Origin: Mytilinidion resinicola
Lineage: Eukaryota; Ascomycota; Dothideomycetes; Mytilinidiales; Mytilinidiaceae
DNA length: 64,000 nt
Reading direction: 5' to 3'
Assembly: GCF_010093595.1 (NCBI RefSeq)
Contig: NW_022985441.1
Span: 918,648 to 982,647 of the forward strand
Shown here: one piece after another, positions 1 through 9,351 of the stretch
Numbering within the stretch: position 1 is the stretch's first letter
Layout: each line of letters starts with the position of its first letter
Program-made: the position numbers and the translations under genes
Notes under the pieces: generated by a model
Databases searched by the model: none
What the model was told of the DNA's origin: nothing
What the model saw: only the letters and a program-made list of their open reading frames with translations

Positions 1-1080
1 CGGGGCTTGTATAACAACGTTTCCACGGGGAATCTAAAACCAGAGAAGAAGAATGTTATGATGGAAGCTTTGCTTCTTGAAGAGGGCTTCGGTGAGAAGC
101 AGGGATGGATGGGAGGAGAGTGGGGATCGCCAACTTTCGAACGGACGAGCGCGCATCGAAAAGCATTGCTCGATATAATGACGAGTCTGATCCCTCGAGA
201 CACAGTCAAGTTCAACAAGCGAGTAACAAATATCCAACAAAACAATGGAAGGGTCTTCATCACCTTTCAAGACGGTGAGGTCGTTGAGACTGACACAGCG
301 ATTGGTTGTGACGGCGTCAAGGGCTTCACAAGAGGTGCAGTTCTCGGATCCAGATATCCGGATCTGGTAAATCCACAGTACTCCCACAGGTATCTCTACC
401 GAGCCATCGCGCCCATGGAAGACGCAAAGCGCATCCTCGGAGACCGCGCCACAGACGCAGCCATGTTCATGGGACCCGGCATGAATTGGTCTATCTACCC
501 TATCTCGAAAGGGACAGAAGTCAACCTTGTTGCATTCAAGCAGGACCCCAGGGGCGCCTGGCCATACAAAGAATACACCCACCAAGTCGATCTCCAGACC
601 ATGTTGTCCGATTTCGAAGGCATAGACTCTCGCCTCCTCAAGCTCTTGGAGCTGTACGCAAAACCTATCCAGTGGTCCCTCCACCACCACATCACCACAC
701 CAACCTACTACAACGCCCATGTCGCCCTCCTCGGCGACTCCGCACACGCCACGGGCCCGCATCAAGCCGCCGGCGCGGGCCAGTGTCTCGAAGACGCCCT
801 GGTCATGTCGCGCCTACTCGGCCTCGTCAAGCGCGCTGCTGATCTGCCCACGGCCTTCCGCATCTTCGACTTCCTGCGGAGGCCGCGTGCGCAGAAGATC
901 GTGCAGACGAGCTATGATGCTGGGGAGATTTATACCTTTGCGTACCCAGAGACGGGGAGCGATATGGCGAAGGTGACGGCGAATTGTAATAAGCGGTTTC
1001 AGTGGATCTGGGAGCATGATCTTGAGGCTGATGTGAGGGTCGCGGAGAAGATGTTCAGGATGGAGACGGGGGATGTGTGA
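1..1080 (+). CDS. FAD-dependent aromatic monooxygenase (salicylate hydroxylase-like), 5' truncated
   Basis: The frame is open to the first base of the window, so the N-terminal part with the GxGxxG dinucleotide-binding fold lies outside it. About 359 codons remain. Visible family marks are a cysteine followed by DG (GCDGVKG), the second FAD/NAD(P)H contact of class A flavoprotein hydroxylases, and a GDSAHATGPHQAAGAGQ box, the ribityl-binding GD motif, followed by EDA. Such enzymes hydroxylate or oxidatively decarboxylate phenolic acids in the cytosol with NAD(P)H and O2. The remaining part has no intron and ends at TGA 1078-1080. The substrate cannot be read from the sequence: salicylate, 6-hydroxynicotinate and other aromatic acids are all possible, as is a tailoring role in secondary metabolism. 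Confidence 0.85.
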   Translation, partial: RGLYNNVSTGNLKPEKKNVMMEALLLEEGFGEKQGWMGGEWGSPTFERTSAHRKALLDIMTSLIPRDTVKFNKRVTNIQQNNGRVFITFQDGEVVETDTAIGCDGVKGFTRGAVLGSRYPDLVNPQYSHRYLYRAIAPMEDAKRILGDRATDAAMFMGPGMNWSIYPISKGTEVNLVAFKQDPRGAWPYKEYTHQVDLQTMLSDFEGIDSRLLKLLELYAKPIQWSLHHHITTPTYYNAHVALLGDSAHATGPHQAAGAGQCLEDALVMSRLLGLVKRAADLPTAFRIFDFLRRPRAQKIVQTSYDAGEIYTFAYPETGSDMAKVTANCNKRFQWIWEHDLEADVRVAEKMFRMETGDV

Positions 1081-1483
1081 AATTGAGAGTCGTGAGGTTA
1101 GGTCAGTGGGTGGGTGAGGTGGCTAGTCTTATGGTGTTGAGGCATGGGGAGGGAGCGGGTTGATGGAGACGGGACTTGAGCATGGCTGTGTGCTATTGAG
1201 TTGTAGGGCTAGTGTAGGATTTGTATACGCATGGCATTTTCTATTGCATTTACGGTTGTTGTGCCTGAAACATAGCTGGCAATACTAATCTATATACGCC
1301 TTAGGATTAACAACACGATGCAATCGCCCGGACAGGTTCTTGGAATTCCAAGCCAAAGAGAGTCCCTAGGGGCTACTCAAGGCGGAAGAGTGATAAGTAA
1401 TTAACTTATCAGGGGCCTGCGGGCGACTGATTGGTTTCCAACGCCGCTCATCCGCATCCCTCAGCATCGCAAACCTATCAACA
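1081..1483. other. Intergenic spacer
   Basis: No coding frame, RNA gene or repeat recognised. It holds the 3' flank of the monooxygenase and the presumed promoter of the following hypothetical gene. Confidence 0.5.
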
Positions 1484-2420
1484 ATGTCCGTGCCGCCAAA
1501 CGCGAAATCGTCCCAAACTACCAAATCAATTCGCTGGTTCATCCAACAGCTGGAGAAGGTGAAAGAGACATTTGACGACAAAACATCCATGTTACCAGCT
1601 TATCAACACGCGCCATTTGATAAGTGTCATCAATTAATAAAAGAAAGATCCGACATCTTCGACAGTGGGGACAAGCCAACAGTCAAGACGGACGCGAGCG
1701 CGCATTCTTTTAGCAGATGTTTTCTCACAACTGGGACCTGACATTTTCCTATTATGCACTTTGGCAACGTCAATCACCCACTTGGCCTCTGTGACACAGA
1801 AAGGCCTCATTGCGGGCCTGCGAGGCTGGTGGGAAGATACGTCACACCCACTAGGATTGACAGCTGTCGCAAGCCAACTCTGCGAAACGTATTCAATCAA
1901 ATTGTTACTTTTTCCGCCTCGGAAGCGTCCTATCTCAGAGGTTTCTGCGGCCGTTGGTAGGAGAGATACTCAATAATAGGGAAAATATAAAACTAATATT
2001 CAAATAGACTCTGCGTCACCACAGACCGGACACAGTTCTCTAGAGCAGCATATGCTAGAGCACATACACACCGATGTTACATAGAATACCGAACAAGCTC
2101 AGACAAAATCTCAGGATGGGCGCAGTATATCGAGCTTGGTTCCCAAGACTATCCACTCGATTCAAGCTCAGCCAGCAGGAGAAGGTGCGCATGATGATCC
2201 CTGTTATGCTTTTGTCATTGACTTTTTTTCAGGGCGACTTACCGGGAAAGTTTATAAACTTACCATGTTAGATGCTATTAAAGCTATCGTATCTAGTGAA
2301 GTTGATGGTGACATATTTTTGACCGTTCCAGTGTATCAGACTAACTCCCCATTCATAACTGTTTCGATCACAGATAAAGGTATCAGACAAATTGTATCCA
2401 AACGTCCACGAATCATGTAA
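1484..2420 (+). pseudogene. Unrecognised multi-exon gene with in-frame TAG
   Basis: Three segments join in phase: 1484-1664, 1717-1956 and 2008 onward. The second intron (1957-2007, 51 nt) has a GTAGGA donor, a CTAAT branch-like site and a TAG acceptor, and looks real. The first (1665-1716) has a weaker GTGGGG donor. The joined protein would stop at TAG 2082-2084 after 165 residues, but the same frame then stays open for 112 more codons to TAA at 2418-2420. Either a short protein ends at 2084, an unrecognised intron spans the stop (for example a GTTACA donor at 2076), or a CAG-to-TAG change has broken the gene. No signal peptide or known domain is visible. The middle exon has a hydrophobic helix-like stretch (DIFLLCTLATSITHL). 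Reality as a gene is moderately likely; function unknown. Confidence 0.4.
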
Positions 2421-3990
2421 TTAACATATAAAAAAAATCTTTATATCTTCATGACACGGCCTACTTGAGGAGATCCAGTGCAAAGATACGTCCAGTCATC
2501 CTGCCAGGGGACAATCACTAAATTGGGTTTCGCATCCATCCCGACCATGTCCACGTAATCATCATTCTGTTTTTGATATATCCTAATTGAACCCCAAGCA
2601 TTACGCAGATCGACCACTATAGCCACAGTCCCCTCCCGGAGTGTTACGTCGTCGCCATCCTGATGTGTCGTCCAGGTCGGTTCTGAACAGTCGTATTTGG
2701 TCTAGGATATCAGTTTAATATCTGAAGAATATATGGCTTATGGCGTGGCCTTCACGATGTCCTTGCATTTCTCTGCTATTTTCACCCCTGCAGACTCCAC
2801 AGTCGGAATTTTAGTTGCTCCCATGATCGAGTCTCTAATCACGAGACGGCAACTGTTGCAGGCAGTTCTCCGAGCGCACCAGAAAGGTGCAAAGGAGATT
2901 TATGCGTAGATCTCGAGGTCGCTCTAAAGCGCAGATGCGTAGAACCGTGGTGGGCCGCAATGGCCATGCAAGTGGGAGGATAACAATCAACAGGAGAAGA
3001 ATCCAGCGCAGGTTCGTGAGGGGGGACAAAAGCTACAATTCGTGCAGAGAATGTCAGCAACCTCATACTTGGAGGGGTACGTCGTTTGATAGTCACCCTG
3101 ATGACTCGAAAAAGCGCAGCCCGTCGGTCGCAGCGTATCAAGCAGATACAAAGTCGAGTGAGAGTGGAGTGTGCCACAGGCCCTCACTGAGGGAGAAGGA
3201 CGGACTTGCGCAAAGAGATGTGTCCTTGAGTTGATAGAAGTTTATAGCTGCTCCAACATTGGTGCCTGACAGATGCGCCTGCTTGCGACATACCTTTGTA
3301 GTTTGCCCCACTATTGAGGCCACAACTTGTCACGTGGACGCGACCGATCGGCATGGCCCGCGCTGCGTTCAACTTTTTGTCACGACAGCAGCTATCGTAA
3401 CGTCGCCATCGCAAACTCGTCACTGGGCTCCTCACCTTCCGGTAGGCGCGCCGAGCCTGTTGACCAGCACTCCGCCAGCACCTTTCATCGCTCAAGAGCA
3501 CTCTCCGACTCTCTAAATAACACCTGCTAAGTGTCACCGGGCCTTCTCGAAGACCTTATTCATCTTGGTCACCAGCTTGCTATCTAATTCAGCGCTCATC
3601 TCTGATGAGAGATCCGATAGGCGTCCGGTCTGGGTGGACGGTAGGGCTGTAGTACCACAAGCTAAATCGATCACCACAGGGGACTACTAGTTGGGGAAAT
3701 AGCGGCGCTTAATATGATTTTAGTTGTCGAGCACGATAGGCTCCGCGGGGATGGATTATGGATAGCAGTTAGCCGTTAGGCTTTGTCACGTGAAGTCTGA
3801 CCACTACATCTCAAGTGCTTATAAACGTGGATCTGGATTATCCTTACATCTATGCCATTCACATAGCATCCCACAGATATCCAGGCTCTCTCTCGCTCAA
3901 AAGATTCAGCTCAAATGAGGGATATAAAAAGCATTTCTGAATCGACAAACTCCAAGTACGCCTGCCATTCTATAGCCCTCCACTTTGTTT
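2421..3990. other. Long intergenic region, no supported gene
   Basis: Short open frames occur on both strands but none shows a domain, protein-like composition or a credible exon chain. No repeats recognised. Confidence 0.5.
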
Positions 3991-5735
3991 TCAACGAAAG
4001 CGACGTGGGGCAAACATCCTCCCCTTAGCTCTAATCTGTGGTCCCCTCCACATAAAAATGCCGATACCAAGCGGGAAAAACAAGATCGGGAGAACCGCAA
4101 AGACAATATACGGCACCTTCGCGCCGCCTGGCTGCAGGATCCACTGCGGGACATAAAAGGGCGGGTGATAAGCGTTTAGATTCAAGAAGAACTGGAACAC
4201 GACGGCGCACTCGGCGGCCGAGTGCGGGTAGCAGTCGGTCATGTAGGTGAGTAGGACGGTGATGAGGACTTCTTGGCCGAAGGCGAAGATGGCGATGCCG
4301 GTCAGAGCGGCAGCCCAGCTGGTGGGGTAGTTGAGTTCGAGGCCGTACAGGAGGACGCCAGCCTTTGAGATGTTAGGGGCTGTAGAGCGGATAGTAATGG
4401 ATTGAGATGGCCACATACCGGAATGAAAATTATGCCCGTCCATGCGACCTTGAGAAGCAATTCCGGGACCCACTTCTTCCCTTTCTTCAGATGCCTTTGC
4501 GCAACGAGATCACAGATAGGTCCAGCCACGACTTCCCCAAGCACGGCGCCAATGAAACCGGAAAAGGAGCAGAAGCCGACTTGTTGCGTGTTGAAGTTGT
4601 AGTGGGTTCCTTTTCCGAATTGCAGAGGGAAGCCGGCCGTGTTGGCGACTTCGGTCATGAAGCAGATCGAGAACCAGAATGAGGGGAGCACAACGGCTGG
4701 GTACGCGAACATTCTGAAGTTACGGGTCCATGTTACTTTCATGGGCTCCTCGTTGTGGGGTTTCCTGAAGCCTAGGCGGCGCCAGATGGAGCGTTTTGTT
4801 TCTTCTGATTCTGCGTTGGCTTGCTTTTTGATGTATATCGTTTCCGGGACTAAGAGAAGATTAGGGAGATGGAAAGTGCCCAGATTTTCAGAAACATCTT
4901 ACCTAGGAATATTTGAGCAAAGAGAAGAGCGGCGTATAATAATGCTGCGATCCACATAGCCCAGCGCCATCCAAGATGCGGATTATACTGTATTGATCCA
5001 CCAGCTACACCACCAAGATATGGCGCACAAACGAGGAGAAATGTATTATATCCCATGCGTTTGCCCTTCTCATGGAGGAAAAACATGTCAGAAATGGCCG
5101 CTGGCGTAATGCATATGCCAACTGAAGCAAAAAACATGGCAAATAGGCGTAGTGTTAATGCTTGGGCATAAGTCTCGGATCTGGCTAGACCAACGGTAAA
5201 TATAATCGCGATGAAGTTACCACCTAAAAGCACAGGCCGTCGTCCTATTCTTTGGCTTAGGGGAATCCATAGGAATGGCGCAACTGAAGGCACTACTGCA
5301 GCAGCGGACGCAATGTATGAAGCTCTTCGCGCTGAGGTATGAAATTGTATAGCGAGCCCATGAGCACCGGGGGCCTTTTCTCATTGTTAGCACAACAGTG
5401 ACGGTACATTATTACATAAGTAACCTACAAGTAGCGTTGCGGTGAACTTGACCAAGAATGTTTCAAAACCCAACGCAACCAAGGCTAGATGTTTCTTCCA
5501 GAAGCTCCAATTCTGAAACGGTGTTAGCATCACCACTCCCGCTGTTTCTTCCAACACCTACTAGAGGCTCTTCTGGGTCATCGGTCGGCTGAGGCACCAA
5601 CAGGATGCCATCCTTTGTCGTCTTCGTGTTGGGAAGGATCGTGACCTGACCCTCCTTAGACTCAGTCTCCATATCACCGAGTGAGGCTGGAGCCTCGATG
5701 CTCATCTCCTTTTCGGGCTGGGTGCTAGTCATCAT
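3991..5735 (-). CDS. MFS transporter (DHA-like), five exons
   Basis: Exons 5735-5562, 5512-5429, 5374-4903, 4849-4419 and 4362-3991 join to an uninterrupted 510-residue protein, a usual length for a 12-helix major facilitator. The start ATG at 5735 gives a roughly 55-residue cytoplasmic acidic tail before the NWSFWKKH block that typically precedes helix 1. The loop 2-3 signature is present as RIGRRPVLLGG. The C-terminal half carries the long hydrophobic helices expected, ending in an Arg-rich tail (APRRFR). Introns are 49-56 nt with GT..AG ends. Subfamily placement (polyamine/drug:H+ antiporter-like versus organic anion carrier) is inference. It is transcribed divergently from the isomerase-like gene at 6417 with 681 bp between start codons, so the two may share control and a substrate. 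Confidence 0.85.
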
Positions 5736-6416
5736 AAACGACCAGCGCAATGCTGAGACAACAATCAGTTCACCGAAAAGTGAGGCATGGTTCCCAAGCG
5801 CAAATACATGGCTAAGCCAGATGTTATCTCGCGTGGATTGGGCTTGGCTGTTTGCCGGGAAGGGTTCACGCCAGCACGACGCGTGCTCCCCAGGCGCAGA
5901 GTGCCCCATGCAACTGTGCGTCCGTATTCCCTGGCCTCAGCCGTCGGTTACATGCAGCCGTCGGACATAGCGGCACCCTTCGGGCAATGACGCGGAGAAA
6001 ATGCAATGCGACACAGATAACACTTACCGTTTCGATGTCGCTTCGCAACGATCCGTGCCGCACGGCAGAACCATCGTGGTGGTGAGAATAGCGTCGCATG
6101 TGAACGCGATGATTCCGAAGAACTATACGAAGCAGTGTCGAGAACAGCATCCTATCTCCAGAGCTACTACTCTACCCTATCTAACTCTATCATCACTCGC
6201 AAGCCTGCAGCCGTGATTATGGCTGTCTGTCTTCCGCTGCCTAATCGATGTGGTGCCAGTAGCTCATATATAGTCGCTGTCCAAACATTGAATATCTGGA
6301 AAAACTGACAATCACATAGCAGCAGACCCTGTATGTACAGTGCTAGATAGGATGTGTACATCTCTTCCCATACTCTAGAAGGATTGACATGAGCTCACCT
6401 CCCGAGTAGTTTCACC
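5736..6416. promoter_or_regulatory. Shared divergent promoter of MFS and isomerase-like genes
   Basis: Both flanking genes start at its edges and point outward. It contains no credible gene. It carries the duplicated CCGTCGG box listed separately, and another CCG-CA-CGG arrangement at 6058-6065. CGG/CCG triplet pairs are the usual contact points of Zn2Cys6 regulators, one of which is encoded at 9352. Confidence 0.5.
5938..5964. promoter_or_regulatory. Duplicated CAGCCGTCGG box (candidate Zn2Cys6 site)
   Basis: The 10-mer CAGCCGTCGG occurs exactly at 5938-5947 and again at 5955-5964, 17 bp apart centre to centre. Each copy contains CCG-T-CGG, an everted pair of the triplets bound by Zn2Cys6 factors. 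Binding by the regulator encoded at 9352 is inference. Confidence 0.4.
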
Positions 6417-7160
6417 ATGAGCCGCAACACCTCTCCTCGAGGGCACTTCGCCGTAATCCTCCCCTCCACCAATACCGTCGTCGAAGCAGAATACCAGTGG
6501 ATGCTCGTGCCAGGCGTATCGTGGCACAGTAGTCGCATATACATCCCAAATCCAAAGCTCGACAGCGATGAGGCCTTTGAATCCTTCAGCAAGGACCTCA
6601 AGGTAACGATCGCCGATGCAGTCAAGAGCGTGATGACATGCAAACCCGACTACATGGTGATGGGTATGTCCTCTGAGACATTCTGGGGAGGAAAAACTGG
6701 GGCCACTTCATTTGAAGCATGGATGAGGGAACTGTCCGGGTTGGATGTGACTACGGGTGCCGCCTCCTGCAATGCAGCCTTGGACGTGTTTGGCGCAAAG
6801 CGCATAGGGGTCATTACTCCCTACCAACCCGTCGGCGATGAGCAAGTCCGCAACTATTTCACTGAGATGGACTACATCGTAAAATCAGTGTACGGGTTGA
6901 AGTGTGACTCGGCCACTTCTATCGCAGAGACCACACCGGAGCAGATTAAGGCTGCATTTCGCGCTGTCGACGGCCCCGACGTCGATGTACTCGTTCAAGC
7001 TGGCACAAATCTTCCCGCTGCCCTGGTCGCCGCGGAGATGGAAATCGAGCTCGGAAAGTCCATTGTTCCAGTGAATACCGCAACAGTATGGCACGCCTAC
7101 CGCACCCATGGCATCATGGACCAGATTACGGGTTTCGGGTCCCTGCTCGAAAAGCACTAG
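6417..7160 (+). CDS. Maleate cis-trans isomerase / arylmalonate decarboxylase-like protein
   Basis: Single-exon protein of 247 residues, the normal length for the Asp/Glu racemase superfamily branch that includes maleate isomerase and arylmalonate decarboxylase. Family marks are the PSTNTVVE substrate loop near residues 16-23, the GVITPY strand near 130, and a second-half AGTNLP loop near 195. In characterised maleate isomerases two cysteines act as nucleophile and acid in the first-half loop and in a CTN motif; here those positions appear to be Met84 (MGMSSETF) and Gly196 (QAGTNLP), so neither is cysteine. The chemistry may therefore differ, or catalysis may use other residues. The start at 6417 directly follows the divergent promoter. 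Function in catabolism of a dicarboxylic or aromatic-derived acid is inferred from the transporter and monooxygenase nearby. Confidence 0.75.
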   Translation: MSRNTSPRGHFAVILPSTNTVVEAEYQWMLVPGVSWHSSRIYIPNPKLDSDEAFESFSKDLKVTIADAVKSVMTCKPDYMVMGMSSETFWGGKTGATSFEAWMRELSGLDVTTGAASCNAALDVFGAKRIGVITPYQPVGDEQVRNYFTEMDYIVKSVYGLKCDSATSIAETTPEQIKAAFRAVDGPDVDVLVQAGTNLPAALVAAEMEIELGKSIVPVNTATVWHAYRTHGIMDQITGFGSLLEKH

Positions 7161-9351
7161 AACCGTGGAATGGCTTGCAAATTCCTATCATGTTCCAGGG
7201 AACCTCCCAAACCCCGTTCGTAAATATCTGCAACTGACTTTCTGCACAAAAGCAATAGTCCGCCTCTTTATCTGTGTCCGATCGGCATGAAACCAATAAA
7301 GCCGATCGTCCAACGTTTAACGGATCTTCCCATCAATCCTAGCGCGTGGGGCTTCAAAAAGGTGGTACTCTAATTCTAGAGCAAGTCGCCGGTTTGTGCG
7401 CGCGTATGCCACTGCTCGGGATGCTTCAATGCATTTTCAGGAATCTGAGTGAGATAGAAGCTCTTCACGTTTGGCTAGGGTAGGAACTCGTTGAAGCACT
7501 CCAAGTAGCGGTAGACAGGTGTACACATAAGGCAGCGTACTTAATAAGTGTGCCGCTTTTTTGACGCCCAGCGCGCCTAATCAATAGCCAAACCCTAATC
7601 ACATTCGGAATAATCCAGCTTCCTAATCCGGCAAATTTTTCATCTTGTCTCCAGGGCTCACCCCAGACCAGGGCTGAGTCATGTCTGGAGCGTGGAAACC
7701 TTGCAACGTCTACCTCCCACCCCCAGGATGTGTAGCTTAGGATCTATCGAAAAGCCATGGAGTACCCCAGAGTTGTTCGGTTACACTGATATCCGTTACG
7801 AGGACATAGCATAAGGTTTCCACAAGCAATCGAATATGGTGCTGGTATTTTAGCAATTAACCCCTTGGTAGCAGCCCTTTTCAAGGCGAATATGCACCTA
7901 AACAGACGCTCTATCCGCTTCGCGGTAAGTTCCGTCATATTTCAAGCAACCCGCTATCGAATTTGCTTTCCATTTTCTCCATGAAACAAAGTCCGCGGAC
8001 ATACATAAGGCGACGAATTTATCCCCTGTATTTCGATTGACCGTACTCCGGAGGGAGCCAAATCAGACCACATCGACTTCGCAAATTAGGCGTAGATGGC
8101 GAAATGAAGCAGAGAGCAAGCGTCTCAACAAGCACATGAAAGTTTGAAGGGTTGCGTTATACAACCGACCCTCCATTTCTTCGTTAGGCAATCGACAGCG
8201 ACGCAACCAAAATCTACTACCTCACCCACGTCACCACCCCTCGCCTTGGCCCTTGTGTTCTTAGTGGCCGGCACTCGAACCGAGTCTGAACTACTGGAAT
8301 ACTAGCTGGGATGCAAAAGTGGACCATGATGTATGCGACATCGCGAACGGTGAACCGAAGCTGAGATCAGGCCTTTGAAACAAGGTTACCTATTCGGTAT
8401 GAGCAAGATGCATACGTGGTTCCCAGGTTGTGTCCTCGATTGATATCGTAGCACGTTCCTGCGTGTTTTCAAGGATCCCTAATGGCAAGGGTTTAAAAGC
8501 CGTGGGATTTGGTTCACGGCTAGCTCCAAGGACCATACTAACCCTCGAAGGTTTGGTCCCTGGAGTTGCGACTGTTTCAGATGAGTGAAAACTTGGCAGC
8601 AGATATTAGCAATACTACCCGTATGATCATGAATTTGACCGTTCAACAACACCAGTACTTCGCATTGTCATTCCACATGACCCACATAGCTAATGAGCCT
8701 GTTGGAATTGATTCTACTACCCCTGATGATCGAATTGGAATCTTGACACTCAAAAGCCCTGACAAGAGGCAAATATTATTTTCCAACCAGCGACGCAAGC
8801 CATTGATGTAGCGTAGGGGGCAACACCAAAGGATTCCCGGGGGTGGTGCGCCAAAGACTAGCTGGTACATTCTCTATAAGACAGGCCCCCGCAAACGAGC
8901 TCGCAAAAGGGTGCTAGCCGGCTAATTTACTCTTCTGGAAAGCAGGTCTTCACTTGAATGCCTAGAATTCGGCAGGGTCTAGGGCGTTACATCCCCAGCA
9001 CGCCATTCAATTCGCCCTGCCATTTTGTCAGCCTGCGTGGGCCGCATCTCTGCCGGGTTTAGTGGCTGTATCGATCGTCCTCTAGCGCTCCTAGTCCGAC
9101 CCGGTGGCCCTGCAGGTGGGACAAGGTTAAAGATCCGACTCCCCACGCACCCCAACGACGGCGTACAACCCCCTCCGAACGCCTCCACGAACTTGAGACG
9201 ACGTGCATCTCCGCTTCTCCATGCTCGTGTTCTCCGGCATCGAGGGATACTTTGTAACATACCTTCAATTGCTGTATCAGGAAGAACGCCTTCTGGAGCG
9301 CTGTGCCAGCGTACCTAGGAAACTTCCACCGTAGCCACAATCATAGTCACG
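7161..9351. other. 2.2-kb spacer upstream of regulator
   Basis: No supported gene. Short open frames (for example 8566-8811) lack any family resemblance. A tRNA-like T-loop string near 8270 does not fold into a cloverleaf. The distal part is presumably the promoter of the Zn2Cys6 gene. Confidence 0.5.

Noticed and set aside
34..765. 243-residue minus-strand open frame
   Set aside because: Antisense to the flavin monooxygenase; no family features.
8255..8320. tRNA-like string with ACTCGAACCGAGT
   Set aside because: The T-loop-like motif is part of a simple hairpin; no acceptor stem, D-arm or anticodon arm can be paired.
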